Origin: JADFRG01 sp964590515
Lineage (GTDB): Bacteria; Chloroflexota; Anaerolineae; Anaerolineales; E44-bin32
DNA: 64,000 bases
Direction: 5' to 3'
NCBI GenBank assembly: GCA_964590515.1
Contig: CAZPZD010000003.1
Location: 23,839-87,838 of the forward strand
The position numbers and the translations under genes were made by a program. Within the stretch, counting starts at the first letter, position 1. Each line of letters starts with the position of its first letter. Below the pieces are notes generated by a model. The model was not told where the DNA came from and did no database searches. It saw only the letters and a list, made by a program, of their open reading frames with translations. Positions 8,788 through 17,202 of the stretch are shown here, piece after piece.

Positions 8788-9471
8788 TTAGGCCGAGAGC
8801 TCTACGTCCTGATCTGGAGCCTCATCCGGTCTGCGGTCTGGCCGGTCCTCTGGGTTTCGACCTGGTCGATCCTCCGGCCGGGGACGATCTTCGGTGGCCT
8901 GCCGAGCGGCGACCCAGATCGCAACCAGGTCCCCGTCGGTTTCCTTGGCGCCAACTGCGGCGTGCATCCCGACCGCCAACTCCTCAAAGCTGCCGATTCC
9001 CTTGTAGTGGGTGTCATCGGTCACGTTGAAGGTGAGCAGCTCGCCGCGGCGAGTCAGGAGGGAAAAGGATTGATCGCCCGTGGACTCGACCCGCCCTACG
9101 ACGCGCAGGTCGACCTGCGGCCGATCAGGGCGATCCTCCGGATTGCCGGCCGCCACGATCAGCGCCTGCAGAGCCCCGTCTTTCTTGATCCCCCCGACAA
9201 ACGCCTTCATGCCCTGCTTGAGGTCGTGGATATCCTGAACCGAACCATCCGGGCTGCGATAGTGGGTCCGATCGCTGGTCTGAAACTCCAGCTCTTCGCC
9301 GGCCCGGGTCAGCAGGGTGAAGGTCCCCTGGCCAGGCACGACCCCGGTGATCTCGCCAGCCTGCCGAAAGCGTTCGCGCTCGGGGTGCTCTTCCTCGGCG
9401 AACACGGCGCTCGGAACCAGCAGCGAGAGTACTGAAAAACCGATTGTGGCCATACGCATCTTGCTCATCAT
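8788..9471 (-). CDS. Secreted DUF5666-type protein
   Basis: The protein has 227 aa. It begins with a signal peptide (MMSKMRMATIGFSVLSLLV... cleaved near AVFA-EEE). Two repeated beta-rich units follow: 'AGEITGVVPGQGTFTLLTRAG' and 'VGRVESTGDQSFSLLTRRGE', each continuing into 'DRTHYRSPDG' or 'DDTHYKGIG'. This is the pattern of DUF5666 domains, which are small exported OB-like folds of unknown function. The C-terminus is a low-complexity R/P/E/D tail with 'EDRPGRNPEDRPDRRPDE'. A GGAGG ribosome site lies 6-9 bases before the paired ATGs. Confidence 0.8.
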   Translation of the reverse strand: MMSKMRMATIGFSVLSLLVPSAVFAEEEHPERERFRQAGEITGVVPGQGTFTLLTRAGEELEFQTSDRTHYRSPDGSVQDIHDLKQGMKAFVGGIKKDGALQALIVAAGNPEDRPDRPQVDLRVVGRVESTGDQSFSLLTRRGELLTFNVTDDTHYKGIGSFEELAVGMHAAVGAKETDGDLVAIWVAARQATEDRPRPEDRPGRNPEDRPDRRPDEAPDQDVELSA

Positions 9472-9577
9472 GATCCACCTCCGTGGTGAAGATCAGGATG
9501 CCGGATGCGCGCTAAGGTTAGTTGATGGGATTGTAAAAAGCGGGTAAACCGCTGGAGGCGGCGGGGCAGCCAGCCTG

Positions 9578-10222
9578 TTACTCGGTTGGGAAGGCGATCT
9601 CTTCCTTGCCGGCCAGCTTGTCGCGGATTCGGCTGACAACCAGGGCCAGGTGACGGGGCTCGTGGACGAAATCCAGGTCATCCGTGCGAATGGTCAGCGT
9701 GGGGCATAGATCGAAATTCGCCATCCACTCGGAGTACAACCGCTCAAGCAGGCCAAGATACTCGGGCGAGATCCCCCGCTCCATGTCCCGCCCCCGCGCC
9801 TCGATCCGCTCCACCAAGATCGGAAGCTCGGCCTTCAAGAAGATCAAGAGGTCCGGTTTCGGGAGGGTCCCGACGACCAGATCGAAGACTTGTCGGTAGG
9901 TTTGATAGTCGCGCTCGGTAACGCTTCCCAACTCCAACGCCGCCTTAGCAAAAATCTCGGCATCCTCGTAGATCGAGCGATCGATGATTGCCGAGCGTTC
10001 CGCCTGCGCGAACTGGAGATGCTGGCGGGCCCGATGGCCCAAGAAGAAGACCTGCAGATGGAAGGCCCAGCTCGGCATGTCCCCGTAGAAGTCCGCCAGA
10101 TACGGATTGTCTTCGACCGATTCATAGGCCGTTTCCCAGCCCAGCCGCTCGCCCAGTTTGGCGGCCAGGGAGGTCTTGCCCGTTCCAATATTGCCCGCCA
10201 CCAGCACGAAGTGCTTTGCCAT
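9578..10222 (-). CDS. Deoxynucleoside kinase
   Basis: The protein has 214 aa. The start at 10222 has an ideal AGGAGG seven bases upstream; the longer open frame to 10414 has no support. A P-loop 'GNIGTGKTS' at the N-terminus, the 'DRSIYEDAEIFA' motif (Asp-Arg-Ser of the dNK family) and an Arg-rich lid 'RIEARGRDMERG' identify a deoxyguanosine/deoxyadenosine kinase-type enzyme. It phosphorylates deoxynucleosides in the salvage pathway. Exact base preference cannot be read from the sequence. It is transcribed divergently from the SDR gene at 10340. Confidence 0.92.
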   Translation of the reverse strand: MAKHFVLVAGNIGTGKTSLAAKLGERLGWETAYESVEDNPYLADFYGDMPSWAFHLQVFFLGHRARQHLQFAQAERSAIIDRSIYEDAEIFAKAALELGSVTERDYQTYRQVFDLVVGTLPKPDLLIFLKAELPILVERIEARGRDMERGISPEYLGLLERLYSEWMANFDLCPTLTIRTDDLDFVHEPRHLALVVSRIRDKLAGKEEIAFPTE

Positions 10223-10339
10223 CCGAATGCCTCCTGGCCTGCCGCGCCCTAGGATAGCACGCCATGCCCCCCCGTGGCCGGAGCTGCAGAAATCGGGCGG
10301 CGCGGCTCGAAAGGCCGGACTTGGGTACACTCTCAGGAG

Positions 10340-11218
10340 ATGGACCCCCTCGATAGACCGATGATCGGAAAGGTTGCCCTGGTCACCGGGGCGACCTCCG
10401 GAATTGGATTCCACATTGCGCTAGGGTTGGCCCGCTTGGGTGCCGGGGTAACCCTGGGGGCTCGCAGCGAAGCCCGAGGGCTGCAAGCCATCGACCGGAT
10501 TCGCGGCGAGCTTCCGGACTCCGAGGTGGGTTTTCTAGTCGCCGACCTATCGGCCCTCGGGCAGGTCCGGACCTTTGCAGCGGAATTCGCGGCGCGCCAC
10601 CCGGTGCTGCACGTGTTGGTCAATAACGCCGGCGGATACTTCATGCAGCATCGCCCGACCGTGGATGGCTACGAGCAGACCTTCGCCCTCAACCATCTCA
10701 GCTACTTCCTGTTGACCCGGCTGCTGCTTGACCGCCTGACCTCGGGAGCTCCGGCGAGAATCGTCAATGTGGCTTCAGCTGCCCACTACAGTGGAAGAAT
10801 GCGGTTCGAGGATCTTGGCTTCCAGCACGGATACCGGTTCGGATTGGCCGCTTACGCCCAATCGAAGCTCGCAAACGTCCTCTTCACGAAGGAGCTGGCC
10901 CGCCGGCTCTCCGCGACGAAGGTCACCGCAAACGCGGTCCACCCGGGTACCGTGCGCACCGGGCTATCCACCAAGAACACCCCCTGGCCGCTGCGCCCGC
11001 TAGTTTGGCTTGGGTTCATGCTGATGGGGATCTCAGAGCAAGAGGGAGCCCGCGGTCCACTGCGGGCCGCAGTCTCAACCGAACTGGAGGGTGTCTCTGG
11101 TGAGTACTTCGACCGGCTCTGGCGGGCTCGATCCTCTGCCGCTTCGCACGACCTCGAGACTGCCCGCCGACTGTGGGAGGTCAGCGAGCAGCTGACCGGC
11201 CTGGCCTCGACCCTTTGA
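10340..11218 (+). CDS. SDR-family oxidoreductase (retinol dehydrogenase-like)
   Basis: The protein has 292 aa from the ATG at 10340. A second ATG at 10361, just before the Rossmann strand, is also possible. It carries the NAD(P) motif TGATSGIG, the structural motif NNAGG, and the catalytic set Ser (VNVASAA), Tyr-x3-Lys (YAQSK). Its overall layout resembles the RDH/WW-oxidoreductase branch of classical SDRs, with C-terminal 'HPGTVRTGLS'. It is likely to reduce or oxidise a lipophilic alcohol or ketone, substrate unknown. A TACACT -10-like element lies eight bases before 10340, so the message may be leaderless. Confidence 0.88.
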   Translation: MDPLDRPMIGKVALVTGATSGIGFHIALGLARLGAGVTLGARSEARGLQAIDRIRGELPDSEVGFLVADLSALGQVRTFAAEFAARHPVLHVLVNNAGGYFMQHRPTVDGYEQTFALNHLSYFLLTRLLLDRLTSGAPARIVNVASAAHYSGRMRFEDLGFQHGYRFGLAAYAQSKLANVLFTKELARRLSATKVTANAVHPGTVRTGLSTKNTPWPLRPLVWLGFMLMGISEQEGARGPLRAAVSTELEGVSGEYFDRLWRARSSAASHDLETARRLWEVSEQLTGLASTL

Positions 11219-11219
11219 C

Positions 11220-11387
11220 CTAGCCGCTCAGCCCGAAGATCTCGACCGTGCGCAGCCGCNNNNNNNNNNNNNNNNNNNNNNNNNNNNNNNNNNNNNNNNN
11301 NNNNNNNNNNNNNNNNNNNNNNNNNNNNNNNNNNNNNNNNNNNNNNNNNNNNNNNNNNNGCAGGAAGAGCAGGTCCTTCCACTGCAC
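11220..11387 (-). CDS. Gene fragment(s) cut by an assembly gap
   Basis: Right of the gap a GTG at 11387 begins M-Q-W-K-D-L-L-F-L, which resembles the N-terminus of DUF2071/YqjF proteins ('W.DLLF..W'). Left of the gap the same strand ends with RLRTVEIFGLSG and a stop. The N run is a fixed 100 bases, so the real distance and frame are unknown and the two ends may belong to different genes. A complete DUF2071 protein would need several hundred missing bases. The start is 16 bases after the end of the upstream small gene. Confidence 0.3.
   Translation of the reverse strand: MQWKDLLFLXXXXXXXXXXXXXXXXXXXXXXXXXXXXXXXXXXRLRTVEIFGLSG
11260..11359. other. Assembly gap (100 N)
   Basis: A run of exactly 100 N. 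The two flanks share no obvious overlap, so this is probably a true gap of unknown length. Confidence 0.95.
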
Positions 11388-11403
11388 CCGGAGGATTGGC
11401 CTC

Positions 11404-11613
11404 TTATTGATCGGCCGAGGCTTCCCGCAACCGCCCGATGACCTCCATCGCAACGGCCCATTTTCCCGGCCAGTTGTCTTCGCTGTCCAGTCGGTTTTCT
11501 TTCCAGAGTTTCTCGGCCGTCTGCTGACCGACCAGCTCCACCGCCTGGCGGAAGAGTTCGTCCATGTCTAGCCGAACGGTGTGTTTATCGTCTCCAGGGG
11601 TCTGAGATCCCAT
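11404..11613 (-). CDS. Small conserved-looking protein, function unknown
   Basis: The protein has 69 aa from the ATG at 11613, chosen because AGGAGGGG lies just upstream; an in-frame start at 11646 is less likely. The sequence is a single soluble helical protein (MDELFRQAVELVGQQTAEKL... GKWAVAMEVIGRLREA). No motif, signal peptide or membrane segment is visible. It would be co-transcribed with the gene fragment that follows it 16 bases downstream. Confidence 0.55.
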   Translation of the reverse strand: MGSQTPGDDKHTVRLDMDELFRQAVELVGQQTAEKLWKENRLDSEDNWPGKWAVAMEVIGRLREASADQ

Positions 11614-11712
11614 CTTCCCCTCCTGCGGGATGACTGAGGCCGCCATTATGGCATAACCGCGTCCGCCCCGCCCCCGGTGGGAGCACCGCTTCCGGGGCGA
11701 GCGCCGCGCACC

Positions 11713-13083
11713 CTAAGCCGTCGCACCCGTGAAGCGGAACTCTCGGATTTTGATCGCCGGGGCATGGACGCTCATCCCCAGGAAGTCCTCGGTGAGCAGG
11801 CGAGTCTCGGCCCCGATTCGATCCACGGAGTTTAGCGCGCTGACATATGACTGGGTGAACCGCAGGTCTTTGATGGGATAGGCCAGCCTCCCCTGCTCGA
11901 TCAGGAAGACTCCGTCACGGGTCATGCCGGTCACGACACAGTCCCGGGGATGGACGGTGCGCGTATAGTGGAAGCGAGTGATGTACAGCCCATGCTCGGT
12001 CGAGGCGATCAGTTCCTCGGTAGTCGCATCCCCGGCCGCCATTCTCAGATTCATCGCCAGCGGTCCGAAGCCTCGGGCCAGCGCCGGGACAAATGGCGAT
12101 AGGGCATGCCCGGTGCTTGCCGCACCGAGCCGCTTAGCGGTCTTGCCATCGTAGACCGGCCCCTGGACCACACCCCCCCGAACGAGGTCCACCCGCTGCT
12201 TGTGAACTCCTTCACAATCGAACGACGCCGGCAGGCCTTCCGGATCACGGCCATCATCCCAGATGCTGACCGCTTCACTCATCGCCTGCTTGCCGATTCG
12301 ATCGAGCATCCAGGACTGCCCGTTGATCATCGACTGGGCGCCCATCCCGACGAGGTTGAGCATCAGTATCAGGTCCGCGGTGGCGTACGGGTCGAGTACG
12401 ACGGTAAGGGTCTGCGGTTCGAAGGACTGAGCCCCCTTCCCGTCGACCGCCTTTCGGATGGCCTCCTGGCCGAGGTCGGGCACCGAAATCTCGCCGGCCT
12501 TCCAATGGGCGGCGTGGGCCCAGCCGGAACTCCCGTCGGCCATGACCACCGTCTGGAAATCCGCCACGGTCCCCGCGTGGTAGGAGAAGGTGCCTTCGGA
12601 ATTCGCCACCGCCATTTCCTCGGCGGCGGCCCGAAAGGCCCCGGAAGCCCGCAATCCACCCGCGGCGGCTCGGCGGCAGAGCTCACCCACTGCATCTGCC
12701 CGTGCGTCGGGAGAGTGGTCCGCGGTTTCCGGATCGAACGACTGCAATGCCGCGGGAGGAACCTGCCGCACCAGCGCCGGGAAGTTTGGGTCGGCCGCAC
12801 TCCGGGAGGCGAAGAGGCGCGCTTTCTGCACCGCGGCGGCCAGCCCGGCAGGCTCAAGCCGGTTTGTCATTGCGGAACCGGCCCGATCGCCCTGGAAGAT
12901 CCGGACGCACAGCCGAGCGCCGGACTCCGAAACATTCTGGTGAACCATATTCTCGGCGAAGCGGGTCAGCTGCGACGCGGTGGATTTGAGGACCACCTCA
13001 GCTCGGTCGGGGAGGCTCAGCTTGAGCGCCTGTTCGGCGAGCTGCCGGGCCTGGGTTTCTCCGACCATTCCGCCCTCGTTCAT
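11713..13083 (-). CDS. pmbA: TldE/PmbA subunit of the TldD-TldE protease
   Basis: The protein has 456 aa. The ATG at 13083 overlaps the TldD stop (ATGA), so the two are translationally coupled; the longer open frame upstream is just TldD sequence in another frame. Family features: 'QNVSESGARLCVRIFQGDRAGSA' near the N-terminus, the central 'LDPYATADLILML' block, and the C-terminal 'GDATTEELIASTEHGLYITRFHYTRTVHP' block. TldE lacks its own metal site and forms a heterodimer with TldD that threads unfolded peptides for cleavage, for example in microcin B17 and other RiPP maturation and CcdA degradation. No peptide substrate gene is evident beside the pair. Confidence 0.95.
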   Translation of the reverse strand: MNEGGMVGETQARQLAEQALKLSLPDRAEVVLKSTASQLTRFAENMVHQNVSESGARLCVRIFQGDRAGSAMTNRLEPAGLAAAVQKARLFASRSAADPNFPALVRQVPPAALQSFDPETADHSPDARADAVGELCRRAAAGGLRASGAFRAAAEEMAVANSEGTFSYHAGTVADFQTVVMADGSSGWAHAAHWKAGEISVPDLGQEAIRKAVDGKGAQSFEPQTLTVVLDPYATADLILMLNLVGMGAQSMINGQSWMLDRIGKQAMSEAVSIWDDGRDPEGLPASFDCEGVHKQRVDLVRGGVVQGPVYDGKTAKRLGAASTGHALSPFVPALARGFGPLAMNLRMAAGDATTEELIASTEHGLYITRFHYTRTVHPRDCVVTGMTRDGVFLIEQGRLAYPIKDLRFTQSYVSALNSVDRIGAETRLLTEDFLGMSVHAPAIKIREFRFTGATA

Positions 13084-14522
13084 TGATGGATGCCCACTCG
13101 AACTCTGCGGAACCGGGCCGGCGCCGCGCCGTGACCGGTGTGGGCAATCTGCGAAGGCTGCCCCTTCCCGCAGTTCGGGGTTCCCCACATTCGCCAGTCT
13201 CCTTGACCGCACACCGCATCGCAGCTGTTCCAGAATTCCGGAGTGATTCCGGTGTAGGTGGGATTGCGATACAAGCGGCCGAGCTTGCCATCTTTGATCT
13301 GGTAACCGACCTCGGTCCCAAACTGGAAGTTGTAGCGGCGGTCGTCGATCGACCACGAACGATTGGTTTCCATATAGATGCCGTCTTCAGTGTCGGCGAT
13401 CAGGTCCTGGAGCGATCCCTCTCCCGGCTCGAGGCTGACATTGGTCATGCGGATCAGCGGGATCCGGTTCCAGCCCGAGGCCCGCATGCAGCCATTGCTC
13501 TGCAGCCCGATCCGAGTGGCCGTCTCGCGGGACATCAGGTATCCGATGAAGAGCCCGTTTCGGACGATCGGGGTGGATTGGGCCGGCACGCCTTCGTCGT
13601 CCCATCCGAAGGTGCCGAGACCACTCGGCCGAACGCTGTCGGCGGTGAGGTTGACCTGCTCAGAACCGTAGCGGAAGTTGCCCAGCTTCTCGGTGGTGAG
13701 AAAAGAGGTGCCGGCGTAGGCTGCTTCGGTGCCGAAGACCCGGTCCAGCTCGATCGGGTGGCCGCAGGATTCGTGGACCTGCAGCGCCACCTGGTCGCCC
13801 GACAGGATGAGGTCGGTAGTTCCTGGGGGACAGCGTTCTGCGGTCAGCAGGGCCACTGCCTCCTGTCCGATTCGTTCGGCGTTGCCGGGCAGATCCCACC
13901 CTTCGACCGCCTCCCACCCCGCGGTAAGCTGCTGGCGACCGAAAGAAGTCGGGTAGGAACGAGTCTGCACTTCCCCCTCCCCGACCGCGGTGGCGACCAT
14001 CCCTCCGCCAGTCTCCATGATGGTCTGCTCGGTGCGGGCGCCGTCGCTGTTGACGAACCATCGTTTCTCTTTGATAAAGACCAGATTGGACTCCCGGACC
14101 CGGACCCCTGCGGCTCGCGCCAATCCGGCGTCCGCCGCGGCAAGCACCGCGATTTTCTGATCCAGCGGGACTTCAAACGGGTCGATCCTGACCGGAGTCA
14201 CATACTGACCGCGGCTGGCTATCGGTGGTCCCAGGTCCACCTTTCCCCCTGGAACCCGGGCCGAGGCCTTGGCGATCCCGATGGCCTGATCGGTCACTCG
14301 CTCGATTTCGGCCGGCCGCAGATCGTTGCTGGAAGCGAAGCCCCAACCCCCGTTCACCAGCACTCGGATCCCATACCCAAGGTCTTCCGACGAATCCAAG
14401 ACTTCCAGGATGCCGTCCCGCATGAGCAGGCTCTCGGATTGGTTCTCCACGATCCGCGCGTCGGCGTACTGGGCTCCCCGATGGGTCGCCTGCTCGATGG
14501 CTCGCTCTAGCAGCTCATGCAT
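13080..14522 (-). CDS. tldD: TldD metalloprotease subunit
   Basis: The protein has 480 aa from the ATG at 14522, which has AAGGAG eight bases upstream. The zinc motif HESCGH (HExxxH, near residue 250) followed by 'PIELDRVFGTEAAYAG' is the TldD catalytic site. 'GSEQVNLTADS' and 'GTFGWDDEGVPAQ' blocks are also typical, as is the 'ETNRSWSIDDRRYNFQFGTEVGYQIKDG' C-terminal region. It is the catalytic half of the TldD-TldE complex. The C-terminal 25 or so residues (QIAHTGHGAAPARFRRVRVGIHQ) run into the start of the partner. Confidence 0.96.
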   Translation of the reverse strand: MHELLERAIEQATHRGAQYADARIVENQSESLLMRDGILEVLDSSEDLGYGIRVLVNGGWGFASSNDLRPAEIERVTDQAIGIAKASARVPGGKVDLGPPIASRGQYVTPVRIDPFEVPLDQKIAVLAAADAGLARAAGVRVRESNLVFIKEKRWFVNSDGARTEQTIMETGGGMVATAVGEGEVQTRSYPTSFGRQQLTAGWEAVEGWDLPGNAERIGQEAVALLTAERCPPGTTDLILSGDQVALQVHESCGHPIELDRVFGTEAAYAGTSFLTTEKLGNFRYGSEQVNLTADSVRPSGLGTFGWDDEGVPAQSTPIVRNGLFIGYLMSRETATRIGLQSNGCMRASGWNRIPLIRMTNVSLEPGEGSLQDLIADTEDGIYMETNRSWSIDDRRYNFQFGTEVGYQIKDGKLGRLYRNPTYTGITPEFWNSCDAVCGQGDWRMWGTPNCGKGQPSQIAHTGHGAAPARFRRVRVGIHQ

Positions 14523-14571
14523 CTGCCTTGCTCCTTGAAGATATCGACGGGTCTCTCTCCCTCGGCCGCCC

Positions 14572-15336
14572 TCAGAATTCCAACAGCTCGCCATCTCCAG
14601 GAATCAAGATTCGCTCGGCGAGCCCCTCCCGCTCCACCCGCTCGCGCATCTCCCGGCGGCTCAGGACGCAATGGTTGATGGACTCAAAATGAACGGCGAT
14701 CACCTGGCTGTCTGGAGCGGCCCGCGCCACCTTCAAGACATCCCCCACATCCATGGTGATCGGGCCGCTGTCAATGAACTGCGCCGCGCCGGCATTCACG
14801 ACCACCACCGACGGTCGATGCGCCTCGAGGGCCGCCTCCACCTGCTCGCACCAGATCGTGTCACCGGCCACATACAGCGAGGGTTCATGCTCCGCCCGCA
14901 GCACAAAACCGGAGACCGGTCCGATCCGCTCGGCCACCTCACCTGTACCATGCCGGCCGCCGGTGAGCGCGATCTCAAGGCCTCCCCACTCCAGGCTCGG
15001 GTTCACCGGAATGACCTGACGAAATCCCTCGCTTCGAATCGCTTCTGCGTCATTCGGCTGGCAGAAAATGGGCCGGTCTTTCGGGAGACGCTCCTGGGCA
15101 GCCTTGTCCCAATGATCGCCATGGTTGTGAGTGACGAATACCGCGGCCACCCTCCCCAGCGCCGCGTCCAGGTCCGCCGAGCTGAGCGGCAGCTCGACCA
15201 GCGGGTTGCGCCGCGGGTTGGCCGAGTTGCGTACCGGATCCCAGGCCGCTGCCGGACTGAGCATGGGATCGATCAGGTAATCGGACCCGGCCAGCTGCAC
15301 CAGCAGGGTCGCGTGCCGCAGCAGTTGAACTCTCAT
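14572..15336 (-). CDS. Metallo-beta-lactamase-fold hydrolase (UlaG-like)
   Basis: The protein has 254 aa from the ATG at 15336 (MRVQLLRHATLLVQ...). The metal-binding motif is HNHGDHWD (HxHxDH), with further ligands in 'GGRHGTGE', 'VAGDTIW' and 'IAVHFESINHC'. The layout is that of the UlaG/YtkL branch of the superfamily, whose members hydrolyse lactones, phosphoesters or amides; the substrate here is unknown. A TACAAT element on the minus strand (15360-15355) lies 18 bases before the start and may be its -10. The gene ends 50 bases before tldD starts, on the same strand. Confidence 0.88.
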   Translation of the reverse strand: MRVQLLRHATLLVQLAGSDYLIDPMLSPAAAWDPVRNSANPRRNPLVELPLSSADLDAALGRVAAVFVTHNHGDHWDKAAQERLPKDRPIFCQPNDAEAIRSEGFRQVIPVNPSLEWGGLEIALTGGRHGTGEVAERIGPVSGFVLRAEHEPSLYVAGDTIWCEQVEAALEAHRPSVVVVNAGAAQFIDSGPITMDVGDVLKVARAAPDSQVIAVHFESINHCVLSRREMRERVEREGLAERILIPGDGELLEF

Positions 15337-15410
15337 GGGCTGGTGGCGGGATGTATTGTACCGGCGATGCGTGGAGGCTCTGCTTGTCCCGGGGTTTGGC
15401 GAAAACAATC

Positions 15411-15430
15411 GGGCGCCCTTTCGGGCGCCC
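15411..15430 (-). terminator. Rho-independent terminator after the LURP-one gene
   Basis: A perfect 8-bp G+C stem (gggcgccc) with a 4-nt loop. On the minus strand it is followed by 'gattgttttc', a moderately T-rich tail. It lies about 40 bases past the stop of the gene at 15472-16056. Confidence 0.7.
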
Positions 15431-15471
15431 ATTCTGTATCGGAACACGTCGGCTCGGCTTGAGCCGAAAGA

Positions 15472-16056
15472 CTAGCCGCGGCTTCGCTCGAGCAGCACCA
15501 TCATCAGCAGGCTGAGCAGAATTCGGGTTTCTTCGGCCGAGGAGAGTTCGGCAAGCTTCTCGATTCTGAACTTGCCTTCGAAGAAGGCCGGCTCCTTGAC
15601 GAGCCGCATCACCCCGGTGCTGTCGGCCCGGCTCACCAGGTAGGCCGGGTGCAGCAGGTACCCGCTGAACATCCCGACCAGCGGGATCTGGCCGACCAAC
15701 CCGTCGATAACTTTGATCCACGGGTTTTCTTCGCGGATCACCAGGTTCGGCGAGGACCCGTTCAGGACGCTGTAGCGGGACCGCCAGAGCGACTTCATTC
15801 CATCGCGTTTGACCGAACCGAGCGGCATTCCCGCGGTATCGGTAAAGTGATACTGAGCGGAGAAGTCGATGATCCGGTCCGCATTGATCGTATACAGCGG
15901 ACGGGTTTGGGCAGCGTCCGCGAACACGGTGACGGCTTCTTTCAACTTGAAGAGCTTCTGTTTGACATAGAGCACCTGCTGCCCGCTCGCATCGGTGACC
16001 GAGATTTGAGGAGCGAGGGCCATGATCTTGAATTTGAGTCCGAGGGGGTATTGCAT
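15472..16056 (-). CDS. LURP-one-related / scramblase-like protein
   Basis: The protein has 194 aa, with AAGGAG nine bases before the ATG. The pattern is that of LURP-one/Tubby-C-like folds: 'PQISVTDASGQQVLYVKQKLFKLKEAVTVFAD', then 'PLYTINADRIIDFSAQYHFTD', 'PLGSVKRDGMKSLWRSRY' and a hydrophobic C-terminal helix (LSLLMMVLLERS). Bacterial members have no settled function; eukaryotic relatives include phospholipid scramblases and membrane-tethered Tubby proteins. A hydrophobic segment (VGMFSGYLLHPAYLV) may contact the membrane. It is divergent from the DMT transporter. Confidence 0.8.
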   Translation of the reverse strand: MQYPLGLKFKIMALAPQISVTDASGQQVLYVKQKLFKLKEAVTVFADAAQTRPLYTINADRIIDFSAQYHFTDTAGMPLGSVKRDGMKSLWRSRYSVLNGSSPNLVIREENPWIKVIDGLVGQIPLVGMFSGYLLHPAYLVSRADSTGVMRLVKEPAFFEGKFRIEKLAELSSAEETRILLSLLMMVLLERSRG

Positions 16057-16231
16057 GCGGGTCTCCTTTTCGCCCCGGCATTATTTCACCTTCCGCCAAA
16101 CCCGCTCAATAGTGAATACGTCCCCTGCGGATTGGCTAGATCGCACCTGCGGCGGGATCCGGTTCGGACCGGGTAAGATTGGGGGCTTCGGGGCTGGTCC
16201 CGCCAGCCGGCGAAGACTGGGGCGAAATCGA

Positions 16232-17134
16232 ATGCAGAACGCCGGACTGTACATCCTGACCTGTCTCATCTGGGGCTCCACCTGGCTGGGTATCACCTTC
16301 CAGTTGGGGGTGGTCGATCCGGAGATCTCGGTGGTCTACCGCTTCACGCTGGCGGCCGCCCTGCTCCTGGCGTTCAGCCTGTACCGGAGGCTGCCACTTC
16401 GGTTCACCCCCCGCCAGCACTTCTTCATGGCTCTCCAAGGGCTGACGTTGTTCTCGCTGAACTACATCGCAGTCTACCTCGCCGAGCTCTATCTGAGCAG
16501 TGGGCTGGTGGCGGTAGTGTTCTCCTTAATCATTGTCTTCAACATATTCCTCTCGGCGCTCTTCCTGGGAAACCCGATCCGGCCCAGAGTGCTGATCGGT
16601 GGCCTCTTGGGAATTTCCGGGTTGGCGCTCGTTTTCCGACTCCAGCTTTCAGGACTCAACCTCTCCGAAGACCGAGTGCTGGGGCTGGGCTTGGCCGTGG
16701 CCGGGACTGCCATCGCCTCTTTCGGGAATATCGTGGCGGCCCGCAACCAGCGAAACTCGCTGCCCATCGTGCAGAGCAATGCATATGGGATGGCCTATGG
16801 CGCCGTGTTTACGTTGTTGGTGGCTGTGGCGCGTGGGGCACGCCTTTCGTTCGTGCCAAGTTTTGAATACATCGCCTCCTTGCTCTACCTGGCCGCCTTC
16901 GGTTCGGTCGTGGCCTTCGGCGCGTACCTGACCCTGCTCGGTCGAATCGGGCCCGACCGATCCGCCTACATCTCGATCGTTTTTCCGATCGTGGCGCTGG
17001 CACTCTCGACGCTATTCGAAGGCCTGCGCTGGGAATGGCTCGCCGTTTTAGGTATCGGGCTGGTGATCCTCGGCAACGCCCTCGCCCTTACCGGCCGGCG
17101 ACCCGCAACGAAGCCCGTGCCGGCGACCCGTTGA
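16232..17134 (+). CDS. DMT-family (EamA) transporter
   Basis: The protein has 300 aa from the ATG at 16232; the upstream open frame has no family sequence. About ten transmembrane helices in two EamA repeats are visible, with the typical openings 'LTCLIWGSTWLGI' and 'GNIVAARNQR' and the closing 'GLVILGNALALTGRR'. Members export amino acids, metabolites or drugs. The substrate is not predictable. A TAAGAT element about 55 bases upstream is a possible -10. Confidence 0.9.
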   Translation: MQNAGLYILTCLIWGSTWLGITFQLGVVDPEISVVYRFTLAAALLLAFSLYRRLPLRFTPRQHFFMALQGLTLFSLNYIAVYLAELYLSSGLVAVVFSLIIVFNIFLSALFLGNPIRPRVLIGGLLGISGLALVFRLQLSGLNLSEDRVLGLGLAVAGTAIASFGNIVAARNQRNSLPIVQSNAYGMAYGAVFTLLVAVARGARLSFVPSFEYIASLLYLAAFGSVVAFGAYLTLLGRIGPDRSAYISIVFPIVALALSTLFEGLRWEWLAVLGIGLVILGNALALTGRRPATKPVPATR

Positions 17135-17202
17135 GCCCGGGCCGCATCCGGGCGGGGCTCCCGGGATCGAGTGTGCGGTCGAGCTGCTGGCGGAGCTGAG
17201 CC

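Noticed and set aside
10223..10414. Longer N-terminus for the deoxynucleoside kinase (start at 10414)
   Set aside because: AGGAGG seven bases before 10222 and the P-loop position fix the start at 10222.
12106..14510. Long plus-strand open frames (326 and 475 codons) opposite tldE and tldD
   Set aside because: They are antisense shadows of two well-conserved genes, common at high G+C; no ribosome site or family match.
15050..16099. 349-codon minus-strand frame across the MBL and LURP-one genes
   Set aside because: Spans two real genes in another frame and has no domain.
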